Source: Verrucomicrobiota bacterium (GTDB taxonomy: Bacteria > Verrucomicrobiota > Verrucomicrobiia > Opitutales > Opitutaceae). From it: a stretch of 23,432 bases of DNA. The stretch covers positions 1 to 23,432 of the forward strand of contig JADKHC010000038.1 of the NCBI GenBank assembly GCA_016721945.1. Direction: 5' to 3'. This document shows positions 14,704-21,434 of the stretch, one piece after another. Made by a program: the position numbers and the translations under genes. A model generated the notes under the pieces. It saw only the letters and a list, made by a program, of their open reading frames with translations. It was not told the DNA's origin and made no database searches. How positions within the stretch are numbered: the first letter of the stretch is position 1; each line of letters begins with the position of its first letter.

Positions 14704-16296
14704 ATGTGCAAAATTCTCCGTTTCGATCCCAGCGCCGCCGCACAACCCGAGCCTGCTCCCGATTTCACGGATCTCATTCGTGAATTCCAGCATGTGAGTG
14801 GCAGTGTGCTGACGCCGACTTCGCGCGACGAGCGGCCGCTCTATGGCCAGACAGTCTATATCGCTAATTGCTCGCTCGACACCCGCTTCGGCCCGTTTCA
14901 CGCGTACATTTTTCAGGACATCATCGACAAGCACTATATCATCGCCCTCGCCTACGGTGATATCGTCCACTCGAAGCTTCTCTATACCCGCCTGCACTCA
15001 TCCTGCGTGACGAGTGAGACGTTGCGCGGTTGCGATTGCGACTGCGTGCAACAACTCGAAGGCGCCTTCAAGGTCATCTCCGAAAAGGGCAACGGCATCC
15101 TTTTTTATCTCATGCAGGAAGGTCGTGGGGTCGGCTACGTCGGCAAGGCTCGCGACCGCATGCTCGTGCAGGCTTCGCTCGACCAGCTCTCGACGTTTCA
15201 AGCCTACGCCGCGATGGGCCTGAAAAAAGACCATCGCAACTACGACAACATTTCCCAGATCTGTTACCTGCTCGGCATCACCGCGCCTTTCGTCGTCCTA
15301 ACCAACAATCCCGACAAAGTCGAAGCGCTCAAATCGCAGGGTATTCCCATCGCCGCCACTGAAGCACTCGAATTTGAGCCGTCACCGTTCAACCTCGCGT
15401 ACCTCACCTCTAAAGCCGCTGGCGGCCACATCCTCAAACGCCCGGCCGAAACGACGGTCAAACGCGCACTCCCGCCCGAACCAGTCGTTCCCTTCAAGCC
15501 CTACGCCATCGCCAACGCCCGGCGCTTCATCTACTCGGCCAGTTACTTCCTGCCGATGAAACCGGTCGATAACGACATCCTCCTCACCGAGGAGCAGTTC
15601 AAAGAACTCTTCAAAAGGAAATCCATCGACCGCTACATGGCCGGCCCGAAACCGCTCGTGCTCGGCTACCAGTTGATTCGCGATAACCGTTTCTTCGTCA
15701 AAATCGAGCCGGACAACCTCCATGCCTTCAAGCGCGACAACCCCAACGACCCGATTGTCGATCTACTCACCACGCCTTATTGGTTCCGCGTTCACGTTTA
15801 CTACGACATCGTCACGAGCCAGGAATTCGTCGTCCTCACCCACGGCAAACCGCACGCCTACGACATCCCGGTCGTGCGCCTCCACAGCGAATCGCTCTTT
15901 AATCGCTTTCCCCTGCGCAGCGTCGACAACCGCGATAAGTTCAAGAAGTCCGTCAAATACATCGTCAACTACGGCGTGGGCGCGGTCATGCTCCTCTACT
16001 ACGACGGCCGCGGTGCCGGCTTCGGCGCTTACGCGACCGATCTTATGATGACTGAGGCGTCGCAAGCGCTCTCAAGCGACGAAGCGTATCAGAAACTTGG
16101 AGTCGGCTACGACAGCCGCGACTACGAAGCGTCGATGCTGCTCCTCAAGCATCACATACCCAACGAAAAGATCCAAATGATCATGAACTCGCCCGCCAGC
16201 CTTGTGAAAAAGAAAGAGTACTCCGCGGCGCTCAACAACCATCACATCGACGTCGAAAAGTGGATCTTCCTCGATGACTCCTCGATCAGTGAGTGA
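14704..16296 (+). CDS. GTP cyclohydrolase II-like protein with tandem, degenerate second domain
   Basis: 530 residues from the ATG at 14704; the frame is open to 14506, but the extra 66 residues have no family similarity and overlap the divergent gene. Residues 30-225 are a full GTP cyclohydrolase II domain: zinc cysteines Cys101, Cys112, Cys114 (SSCVTSETLRGCDCDC), MQEGRGVGY (137-145), Asp176 and Arg178 (equivalent to E. coli RibA Asp126/Arg128) and LTNNPDKVEAL. Residues 360-525 repeat the fold: VVRLHSESLF, VMLLYYDGRGAGFGAY, GVGYDSRDYEASMLLLKHH with Asp470/Arg472, but the zinc cysteines are replaced. The first domain could make the riboflavin precursor from GTP, but no rib genes are adjacent; URC1-type GTP cyclohydrolase homologues of uracil catabolism are another possibility. 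Confidence 0.88.
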   Translation: MCKILRFDPSAAAQPEPAPDFTDLIREFQHVSGSVLTPTSRDERPLYGQTVYIANCSLDTRFGPFHAYIFQDIIDKHYIIALAYGDIVHSKLLYTRLHSSCVTSETLRGCDCDCVQQLEGAFKVISEKGNGILFYLMQEGRGVGYVGKARDRMLVQASLDQLSTFQAYAAMGLKKDHRNYDNISQICYLLGITAPFVVLTNNPDKVEALKSQGIPIAATEALEFEPSPFNLAYLTSKAAGGHILKRPAETTVKRALPPEPVVPFKPYAIANARRFIYSASYFLPMKPVDNDILLTEEQFKELFKRKSIDRYMAGPKPLVLGYQLIRDNRFFVKIEPDNLHAFKRDNPNDPIVDLLTTPYWFRVHVYYDIVTSQEFVVLTHGKPHAYDIPVVRLHSESLFNRFPLRSVDNRDKFKKSVKYIVNYGVGAVMLLYYDGRGAGFGAYATDLMMTEASQALSSDEAYQKLGVGYDSRDYEASMLLLKHHIPNEKIQMIMNSPASLVKKKEYSAALNNHHIDVEKWIFLDDSSISE

Positions 16297-16312
16297 GTGG
16301 CGCGCCATTCAC
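16293..16312. terminator. Palindrome at the stop of the GTP cyclohydrolase II-like gene
   Basis: GTGAGTGG-CGCG-CCATTCAC, 8-bp arms with one G-T pair, overlapping the stop codon. There is no T-tract. It may form an RNA hairpin at the 3' end. Between it and the ankyrin gene (to 16440) I see nothing recognisable. Confidence 0.35.
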
Positions 16313-16440
16313 CCGGTCGCAGGAACAATGGGTGATAACTGATAACCCGAACCAACATAGCGTCTCCAATGTCAGTCGACCAAAAGCAGTAGCGTATGCT
16401 TCCTCACGACTGCTGTAAAGTGACAGGCTTGGCGCAGGTG

Positions 16441-17310
16441 CTATTGTTTGGCGCCAGCTTTCGTAAGCATCGCGACGATTTCTGTGTGGCCCAGCTTCGA
16501 GGCTATTGAGAGGGAGGTAGCGCCATCTGTGGCGCACGCGTTCACATCAGCTTTCGCGTCGATCAAGATGCGGACATTCTCGATCGAACCTTTCGAAACC
16601 GCCATCATGAGCGCAGTGTTTTCGCCAGGGAGCTTAGTATTCACGTCAACGTTAGCGTCTATCAAGGCTTTCAGGATGGACGGATTCTTATTGGCCAAGA
16701 CAGCAAGAAACAGGGCGCAAGAGCCGCCCTTGTTTTTTTTGTTAGGATCAGCTTTCCAAGTGAGCAGTTCTTTCACTGCTGCTTCCTTGCCTTTCATTAC
16801 GGCGGCCATCAGCGGTGTGAAGGCCGTCCTGCTATCAGCCACGTTCGGATCTTCCTTTGCAGTTAGTATAGCCTTAAGGAGTGGAATGTCGTTGTCGCTA
16901 GCTGCTCGTATAGTCAGGCCCACCATTCCTGATTCACCGAGACGCAAATTGAATTCTTCCAGCAAGCCTGAGGAATCAAATTTCAAAGCATAAAGTTCGG
17001 TTTTGGAATCGCCCGCGACCCCCTTCTGGCTGAACAGCGAGGCCATATAAAGCGTGCCTGCGATATCGTGGCCGGGAATCTGCTTTGGAAGAATGTTGCC
17101 GATCTCGCTGATGGTCATACCGCGCTGGAGCTTACCCCAGCTTTCAAACAGCGCTTGGTACTGCCTGTTCTCCAGTTCGTGCTTAGCTAGAAGTTCTTCT
17201 GGGTTTGGTTTTGGCGGTGTTGGAGCGGGTTTGGCTTTTTTGGCTGCTAATTGCAGCGGGAAGGCAACCGTCAGTAGTAGTACGAGCAAGAGAACGAGTT
17301 GTTTTTTCAT
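16441..17310 (-). CDS. Exported ankyrin-repeat protein
   Basis: 289 residues from the ATG at 17308-17310 (a start at 17400 would put 30 residues before the signal peptide). The signal peptide MKKQLVLLLVLLLTVAFPLQ ends about LAA (23), then a Lys/Pro-rich linker (24-36). Residues 55-125 form a domain I do not recognise, containing MTISEIGNILP and LYALKFDSSGLLEEF, which resembles small SmpA/BamE-like export domains in pattern only. Residues 131-289 are four to five ankyrin repeats (TAFTPLMAAVMKGKEAAVKE, DVNTKLPGENTALMMAVSKG, DGATSLSIASKLGHTEIVAM). A secreted or periplasmic binding protein; the partner is unknown. A/T content is higher than in its neighbours. Confidence 0.85.
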   Translation of the reverse strand: MKKQLVLLLVLLLTVAFPLQLAAKKAKPAPTPPKPNPEELLAKHELENRQYQALFESWGKLQRGMTISEIGNILPKQIPGHDIAGTLYMASLFSQKGVAGDSKTELYALKFDSSGLLEEFNLRLGESGMVGLTIRAASDNDIPLLKAILTAKEDPNVADSRTAFTPLMAAVMKGKEAAVKELLTWKADPNKKNKGGSCALFLAVLANKNPSILKALIDANVDVNTKLPGENTALMMAVSKGSIENVRILIDAKADVNACATDGATSLSIASKLGHTEIVAMLTKAGAKQ

Positions 17311-17533
17311 AAAGCTTTGCAAAGGCCGAGGAGAGGCAGCCACCGAACAACTGGCTGTTGGTGAAGATGTCGAACAAAGTACAAACCGGCTACAATTCAA
17401 ATTATCAAAAGGACGATCGTAATATTAATTTATAACAAGATTGCAGGTTCGGCACTTCCCCTGCCGAGCCTCAGGATAATGAATCTTCAAGGTTGAGCGC
17501 TAGGCATTGATTGTTCTGATTCAATTCGTGCCA

Positions 17534-18613
17534 ATGACCCGCGCCCTGCCCCATCCAGCCGATCCTTTCGGCCACGCGCTACTCGCCAAACGGTTGGCGC
17601 AGATACCCGGCGTGCTGGGCGGCATGCTCGCACGCGGCCCAGCGCCGCTGAAACCCGCCACGCTTGCGACCACCCACTTCATTATAACCGGCACCGGCAG
17701 CTCCGAAGCGCATGCGCGCTACCTCACGATGCTGCTCAACATGTACACGCCGCGTGCCGCCGCGTACCTGCCTCTCTCGGGTTTCACTGCGCGACAACAA
17801 CCAGCCTTTGCCGGCAAAACCCTCGTCGTCTTCAGCCAAGGTGTTTCGCCCAACGCCCAGCTTGCGCTTCGGCGCCGTAGTGGTTTTGCGCATACCGTCC
17901 TTTTTACCGCCACCACACCCGGGACCGCTCTGGCCGCAGGGAAAAAAGACCGCGCCGAACTGCTCCAGCAACTCCTCGACGAAGGCGGCGAACTCGTCGA
18001 GTTTCCACTCGCTGAGGAATACACCACGCTGATCCGCTTCGTCGGACCGATGGCCGGTTACCTCGCTTGCCTCCAATTTACGGCACAGCTCGCCAGTTGC
18101 CGTTTCAAAATTCCGCCCGCCACCGATATCCTGCGCCAGCTTGACGCCCGACCATCCGCTGAGCTGCTCGACGCGATGCTGCACACGCCAGCGCGTTTCG
18201 CGGCCGGTTTTTCGCTTGTGACCGCCGCACCCATTTCGGAGTTCGCGCAAAACCTCGCCTGTAAATTCATGGAAGGTGTCTTCTGGCCCTGCCCGCCGAT
18301 CTCGGACTTTCTGCAATTCGCGCATGGCCCGTTTCAACAAAACACCGCGCATCCGCATCCGATCGTGATCCTGCAAGGCGACGCTCCGCTCGAAGCCGAG
18401 CTCGTCAGCCGGAGCCTCTCGATGCTCCGCTCCGTTGGACTCGACGCATGGGTCATCCGCATCGATGCTCCGCCGCTCATTTCGATTTTCGGTTTCGAAG
18501 CCGCGCTGAACCAGCTCGTTTTTACCCTTATGAAGCAGTTCGGCATCGACCAGATCAACTGGCCCGGCAAAGGCCGCGACGACCAGCTCTATGGTTTTTG
18601 CGCGGATGTTTAG
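17534..18613 (+). CDS. SIS-domain protein (GlmS isomerase-like)
   Basis: 359 residues from the ATG at 17534; a TTG at 17507 in frame is a less likely start. It has two sugar-isomerase-like halves. The first carries ITGTGSSEAHARY (51-63) and VVFSQGVSPNAQLAL (98-112), matching the phosphosugar-binding GxGxS and SxSG segments of GlmS, though SQGVS replaces the usual SQSG. The second carries LACKFMEGVFW...FLQFAHGPFQ, matching the ALKLKE...KHGP segment of GlmS. There is no glutaminase domain. Members include sugar-phosphate isomerases and deglycases; the substrate is not readable. Its stop lies 100 bases before the ApaG-like gene. A long antisense frame is a shadow. Confidence 0.82.
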   Translation: MTRALPHPADPFGHALLAKRLAQIPGVLGGMLARGPAPLKPATLATTHFIITGTGSSEAHARYLTMLLNMYTPRAAAYLPLSGFTARQQPAFAGKTLVVFSQGVSPNAQLALRRRSGFAHTVLFTATTPGTALAAGKKDRAELLQQLLDEGGELVEFPLAEEYTTLIRFVGPMAGYLACLQFTAQLASCRFKIPPATDILRQLDARPSAELLDAMLHTPARFAAGFSLVTAAPISEFAQNLACKFMEGVFWPCPPISDFLQFAHGPFQQNTAHPHPIVILQGDAPLEAELVSRSLSMLRSVGLDAWVIRIDAPPLISIFGFEAALNQLVFTLMKQFGIDQINWPGKGRDDQLYGFCADV

Positions 18614-18713
18614 CGTTAAGCCGCGCTCAACTCGCGCTGCTGTGTCCCAACGTGCGCGCAACCTTCACGCCTAGCGTTTGCAAACTGGCCTGCGCTGAGT
18701 TCCTTAAGAAACA

Positions 18714-19106
18714 ATGCCCGCTTCTGTTCCACTCGATGGCCTGACCGCACGTCTCGATAAACTCGTTTATCACCACGGAGGCATGACGTTGCCCGCCGAC
18801 AAACCGCACGCCTTCGTCTATTTCGTGACGATTACAAACGGCTCGGACCGCGTCGTGACGCTCCTCGGTCGCAAGTGGGTTATCCAACACAGTGACGGCG
18901 AACACCTCGTCGTTGAAGGCGACAAAATCGTCGGCGAAACACCCCGCATCGCTCCCGGCGAACAATTTTCCTACAACAGCTATCACATGACCGGCTGCGA
19001 TGCCCGCGCCCAAGGCAGTTTTCACGGCGTCGACGAATTTGGAAACAAGGTACACGTCGTCCTGCCCCCTTTTGACCTGTGCATACCACAAGGTTCGCCA
19101 AATTGA
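18714..19106 (+). CDS. apaG: ApaG-domain protein
   Basis: 130 residues, the family length. The ApaG fold (fibronectin-III-like) is shown by PHAFVYFVTITNGSDRVVTLLGRKWVIQHSDGE (31-63), VVGETPRI-like KIVGETPRIAPGEQFSYNSY (71-90) and GSFHGVDEFG (101-110). ApaG proteins in enterobacteria are linked to Co2+/Mg2+ homeostasis, but their biochemical role is unsettled. It is followed after 57 bases by the beta-CASP hydrolase on the same strand and may be co-transcribed with it. Confidence 0.9.
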   Translation: MPASVPLDGLTARLDKLVYHHGGMTLPADKPHAFVYFVTITNGSDRVVTLLGRKWVIQHSDGEHLVVEGDKIVGETPRIAPGEQFSYNSYHMTGCDARAQGSFHGVDEFGNKVHVVLPPFDLCIPQGSPN

Positions 19107-19163
19107 TCGGGTAATCTTGCGGCTTGCGAGCTGGCGCGCTCTGCTTCTTGCTCCGGCCGTTAC

Positions 19164-20522
19164 ATGAAGCTTATTGATCTCAACCGAGACGGCGGCATCG
19201 GCGCCAATTCACTTTTCGTCCAAATCGGAGAACTAAAAATCCTCATCGACTGCGGGTTAAACCCGAAAAAAGCAGGCCGCCTGGCCACGCCGGATCTTAC
19301 ACCACTGCGTGGTCAGAAACTTGACCTCATCATCATCACGCACTGCCACCTCGACCACATCGGCAGCCTGCCCGTCGTCATGCGCGAGCATCCCGACACC
19401 CCGGTGATCATGACCCAATCCAGCCGCATGCTTATCGAGCGCATGCTGCATAATTCCTCCAACGTCATGGTTCGCCAGAAGGAGGAAGCGAACATTCCCG
19501 AGTATCCACTTTTCACCCACGAAGATATCGACCGCTGTTCCCCACGTATGACCGGGCTCGCCTTCGGCCACGCGAAAAAGTTCAACAACGCGAAAGACGA
19601 GGTCACGATCATTTTCCACCAGGCTGGCCACGTCGCCGGAGCCGCCGGCATCGAGATCCACCACAAACACCGCGCCATCTTTTTCACCGGCGACGTGCTC
19701 TTCGAAAACCAACGCACCCTCAACGGCGCGAAGTTCCCGGCTGGTCACTTCGACACCATCGTCACCGAGACAACCCGCGGCACGACCGAACGCCCCGCCA
19801 GCAAATCCCGTCTCGCCGAGGTCAATCGTCTCATCGTCAGCATCAACGACACCATCAATCGCGGCGGCTCCTTTCTCCTCCCCGTTTTCGCCCTCGGCCG
19901 CATGCAGGAAGTCCTCGCGATCATCCACGACGCGCGGAAATTCGGCAAACTCATCGATTTCCCCATTTACGCCTCCGGCCTCGGTATGGACTTGGCCGAC
20001 TACTTCGATGAGATCACCCGCAAGCTGAAGCACACCAACTTCACGCGCAGCATCATCAAAGACCTGAAGCTCAAGCCCACCCCGCGCAAACTCATCCCCG
20101 GTGAGGACCCGCAGAAAAACGCGCTCTACATCATCAGCTCCGGCATGCTCGTCGAACGCACGCCCTCCTACACCCTCGCCTCCGGACTTGCCGGCCACGC
20201 GCGCAACACCATCGGCTTCGTCGGCTACTGCGACCCCGACACCCCCGGCGGCCAGCTGCTCGAAAGCAAGCCTGGCGATTCATTCCTCTTCGCGGCCGCC
20301 AACGTGAAAACCAAAATCAAAGCCCACATCGAACGCTTTGAGCTCAGCGGTCATGCCGACCGTGAGGAACTGCTGGAGTTTTCCGTGCAAGCCACGCCCC
20401 GCAGCATCGTGCTCACCCACGGCGACCCACCCGCCCGCGCCTGGTTCGCGACCGAACTAGCCAAACAACTCCCCAAAGCCAAAATTCTCGACCCGATTCC
20501 GCTCAAAACTTATCAGGTTTGA
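19164..20522 (+). CDS. Metallo-beta-lactamase/beta-CASP RNA hydrolase
   Basis: 452 residues, the size of bacterial beta-CASP ribonucleases related to CPSF73/RNase J. Motif 2 is THCHLDHIG (His60, His62, Asp64, His65), motif 3 HQAGHVAGA (His156), motif 4 FTGD (Asp177), each a zinc ligand. The beta-CASP insert follows (about 195-350), with LLPVFALGRMQEVL and SSGML. The C-terminus has LSGHADREELLEF and VLTHGDP, the beta-CASP B and C histidine motifs. It lacks the extra C-terminal domain of RNase J. Expected to cut or trim RNA in the cytoplasm with two zinc ions. An unusually high GC third position matches its neighbours, so it looks native. Confidence 0.92.
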   Translation: MKLIDLNRDGGIGANSLFVQIGELKILIDCGLNPKKAGRLATPDLTPLRGQKLDLIIITHCHLDHIGSLPVVMREHPDTPVIMTQSSRMLIERMLHNSSNVMVRQKEEANIPEYPLFTHEDIDRCSPRMTGLAFGHAKKFNNAKDEVTIIFHQAGHVAGAAGIEIHHKHRAIFFTGDVLFENQRTLNGAKFPAGHFDTIVTETTRGTTERPASKSRLAEVNRLIVSINDTINRGGSFLLPVFALGRMQEVLAIIHDARKFGKLIDFPIYASGLGMDLADYFDEITRKLKHTNFTRSIIKDLKLKPTPRKLIPGEDPQKNALYIISSGMLVERTPSYTLASGLAGHARNTIGFVGYCDPDTPGGQLLESKPGDSFLFAAANVKTKIKAHIERFELSGHADREELLEFSVQATPRSIVLTHGDPPARAWFATELAKQLPKAKILDPIPLKTYQV

Positions 20523-20916
20523 GCCGAGGTGGAATAATCCAGTATAGAGGAGCCTGTTGTCACCAACGGGCTGGTTAGAGAGCGGCTTTTTGCCGAGATT
20601 CATCGTGTAGCATTGCTTACTCGGTGTGCCTTCTTGAACGAGTGTAATGCCAATTCCAACGCCACTTAAGAGTTGGACTTTTTGCTTTGTGATCGAAGGC
20701 ATCGGTCAATGCTCCGCATTGACCGAGACGAATAAGGACGCGTCCACCGCCCAATTATCATAACCAGGCCCCTGCGCCAAGCAGGCCACTGCCTGGACGT
20801 TAACCGGGCACCGCACCCCGGTGGTATTCTCATTTTTCATGAAACAACCGGCGTGCAATCCCTATTACTCCTTTGAAGCAGCCCCTCCAGTTCACAGGCC
20901 ATCAACCAGAACCTCC
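20523..20916. other. Gene-poor stretch before the candidate cassette
   Basis: About 390 bases without a convincing gene and visibly less GC-rich than the flanking coding DNA. A minus-strand frame (20702 to 20457, 81 residues) overlaps the end of the beta-CASP gene; I do not recognise its product and doubt it is expressed. The stretch contains an 11-bp perfect hairpin (20702-20726) and a nested palindrome (20761-20802). An alternative start for the next ORF at 20839 would shorten it. Confidence 0.55.
20702..20726. repeat. Perfect 11-bp hairpin
   Basis: TCGGTCAATGC-tcc-GCATTGACCGA, with no T-tract on either side. Possible terminator of rightward transcripts from the beta-CASP gene or a small dispersed palindrome. 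Confidence 0.6.
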
Positions 20917-21162
20917 ATGAAACTCATTGAAGATGTCACTTTCGACAGCCTAGACGCCGTCCGCCAGGAACTCCGCGAGTGGATGGGCCACGACAACCAG
21001 TCTTCTCTCCACGGTCGCACAAAAAACACCACCCGCGACATGCTCCTCTCCGTTATCATCCACAGCCTCGCCAAAGAATTGAGCGATGTCGGCGTGCGCT
21101 CACAAATCAACGCGGCACTCTCCGGGATCACTCACCCAAGACACCGCGACTCCTTGGATTGA
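20917..21162 (+). CDS. Small protein of unknown function (candidate cassette ORF)
   Basis: 81 residues from the ATG at 20917 (MKLIEDVTFDSLDAVRQELR...), or 107 from the in-frame ATG at 20839; the later start gives a compact helical protein and avoids a Pro-rich low-quality leader. I do not recognise a family. It is polar with an amphipathic segment TTRDMLLSVIIHSLAKELSD, has no signal peptide or membrane helix and no catalytic motif that I can see. Its TGA stop lies six bases before the attC-like palindrome, the position expected for the gene of an integron cassette. That placement, not similarity, is the main support for it being a real gene. Confidence 0.55.
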   Translation: MKLIEDVTFDSLDAVRQELREWMGHDNQSSLHGRTKNTTRDMLLSVIIHSLAKELSDVGVRSQINAALSGITHPRHRDSLD

Positions 21163-21168
21163 GTTGCA

Positions 21169-21269
21169 GCCTAACCTCCGGCCAAGCCCGAAGGGGGCGT
21201 GTCAGGTTAAGGTGTGACCGCCTTTTCCATCGGGCTTGTCCGAGCCGGCCCCAAAACAACCCGTTAGGC
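21169..21269 (+). mobile_element. attC-like recombination site of an integron gene cassette
   Basis: 101 bases bounded by GCCTAAC (21169-21175, fits the R'' consensus RYYYAAC) and its exact reverse complement GTTAGGC (21263-21269, fits R' GTTRRRY). Inside are paired arms CAAGCCCGA (21183-21191) and TCGGGCTTG (21230-21238), flanked by CCGGC/GCCGG with five extra bases on the right side, and an inner hairpin GGCG-t-GTCA ... TGAC-CGCC. Folded, it gives the stem with extrahelical bases and variable terminal loop typical of attC. The spacer next to R' (14 bases) is longer than that next to R'' (2), which is unusual. No integrase gene is in the window. Confidence 0.6.
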
Positions 21270-21434
21270 ACAACGCGCTCCACGCTCTAGAGCATCGTTA
21301 CGGCTTACGATTGCTCGATCTGAACGCTGTTAAGATTTGTGCTGGCGTACCACCCGCCGTCTGGCGTTAGCTGACGACGTTAAAGGGTGACTAAGCCCAC
21401 GTTACATTCCCCTCCCCTCCACCGCTCCCCTTGC
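21270..21434. other. Non-coding leader of the sensor kinase with a hairpin
   Basis: 165 bases between the attC-like site and the kinase start. It includes a hairpin GAGCA-TCGT ... ACGA-t-TGCTC (21290-21316) and a 10-base palindrome GCTCTAGAGC (21284-21293). AACGC (21272-21276) and GGCGTTAG (21363-21370) could be the ends of a second, degenerate attC, each one mismatch from consensus. Nothing else is seen. Confidence 0.4.

Noticed and set aside
17579..18661. 360-residue antisense frame opposite the SIS-domain gene
   Set aside because: Typical shadow of a GC-rich gene: Arg/Gly/Glu-rich, no motif, while the sense frame shows clear SIS features.
19257..20198. 313-residue antisense frame opposite the beta-CASP gene
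   Set aside because: Composition is the complement of the true gene and no family pattern is visible.
20457..20702. 81-residue minus-strand frame overlapping the 3' end of the beta-CASP gene
   Set aside because: No recognisable family, overlaps a certain gene by 66 bases and lacks a start signal; left as an uncertain frame within the gene-poor stretch.
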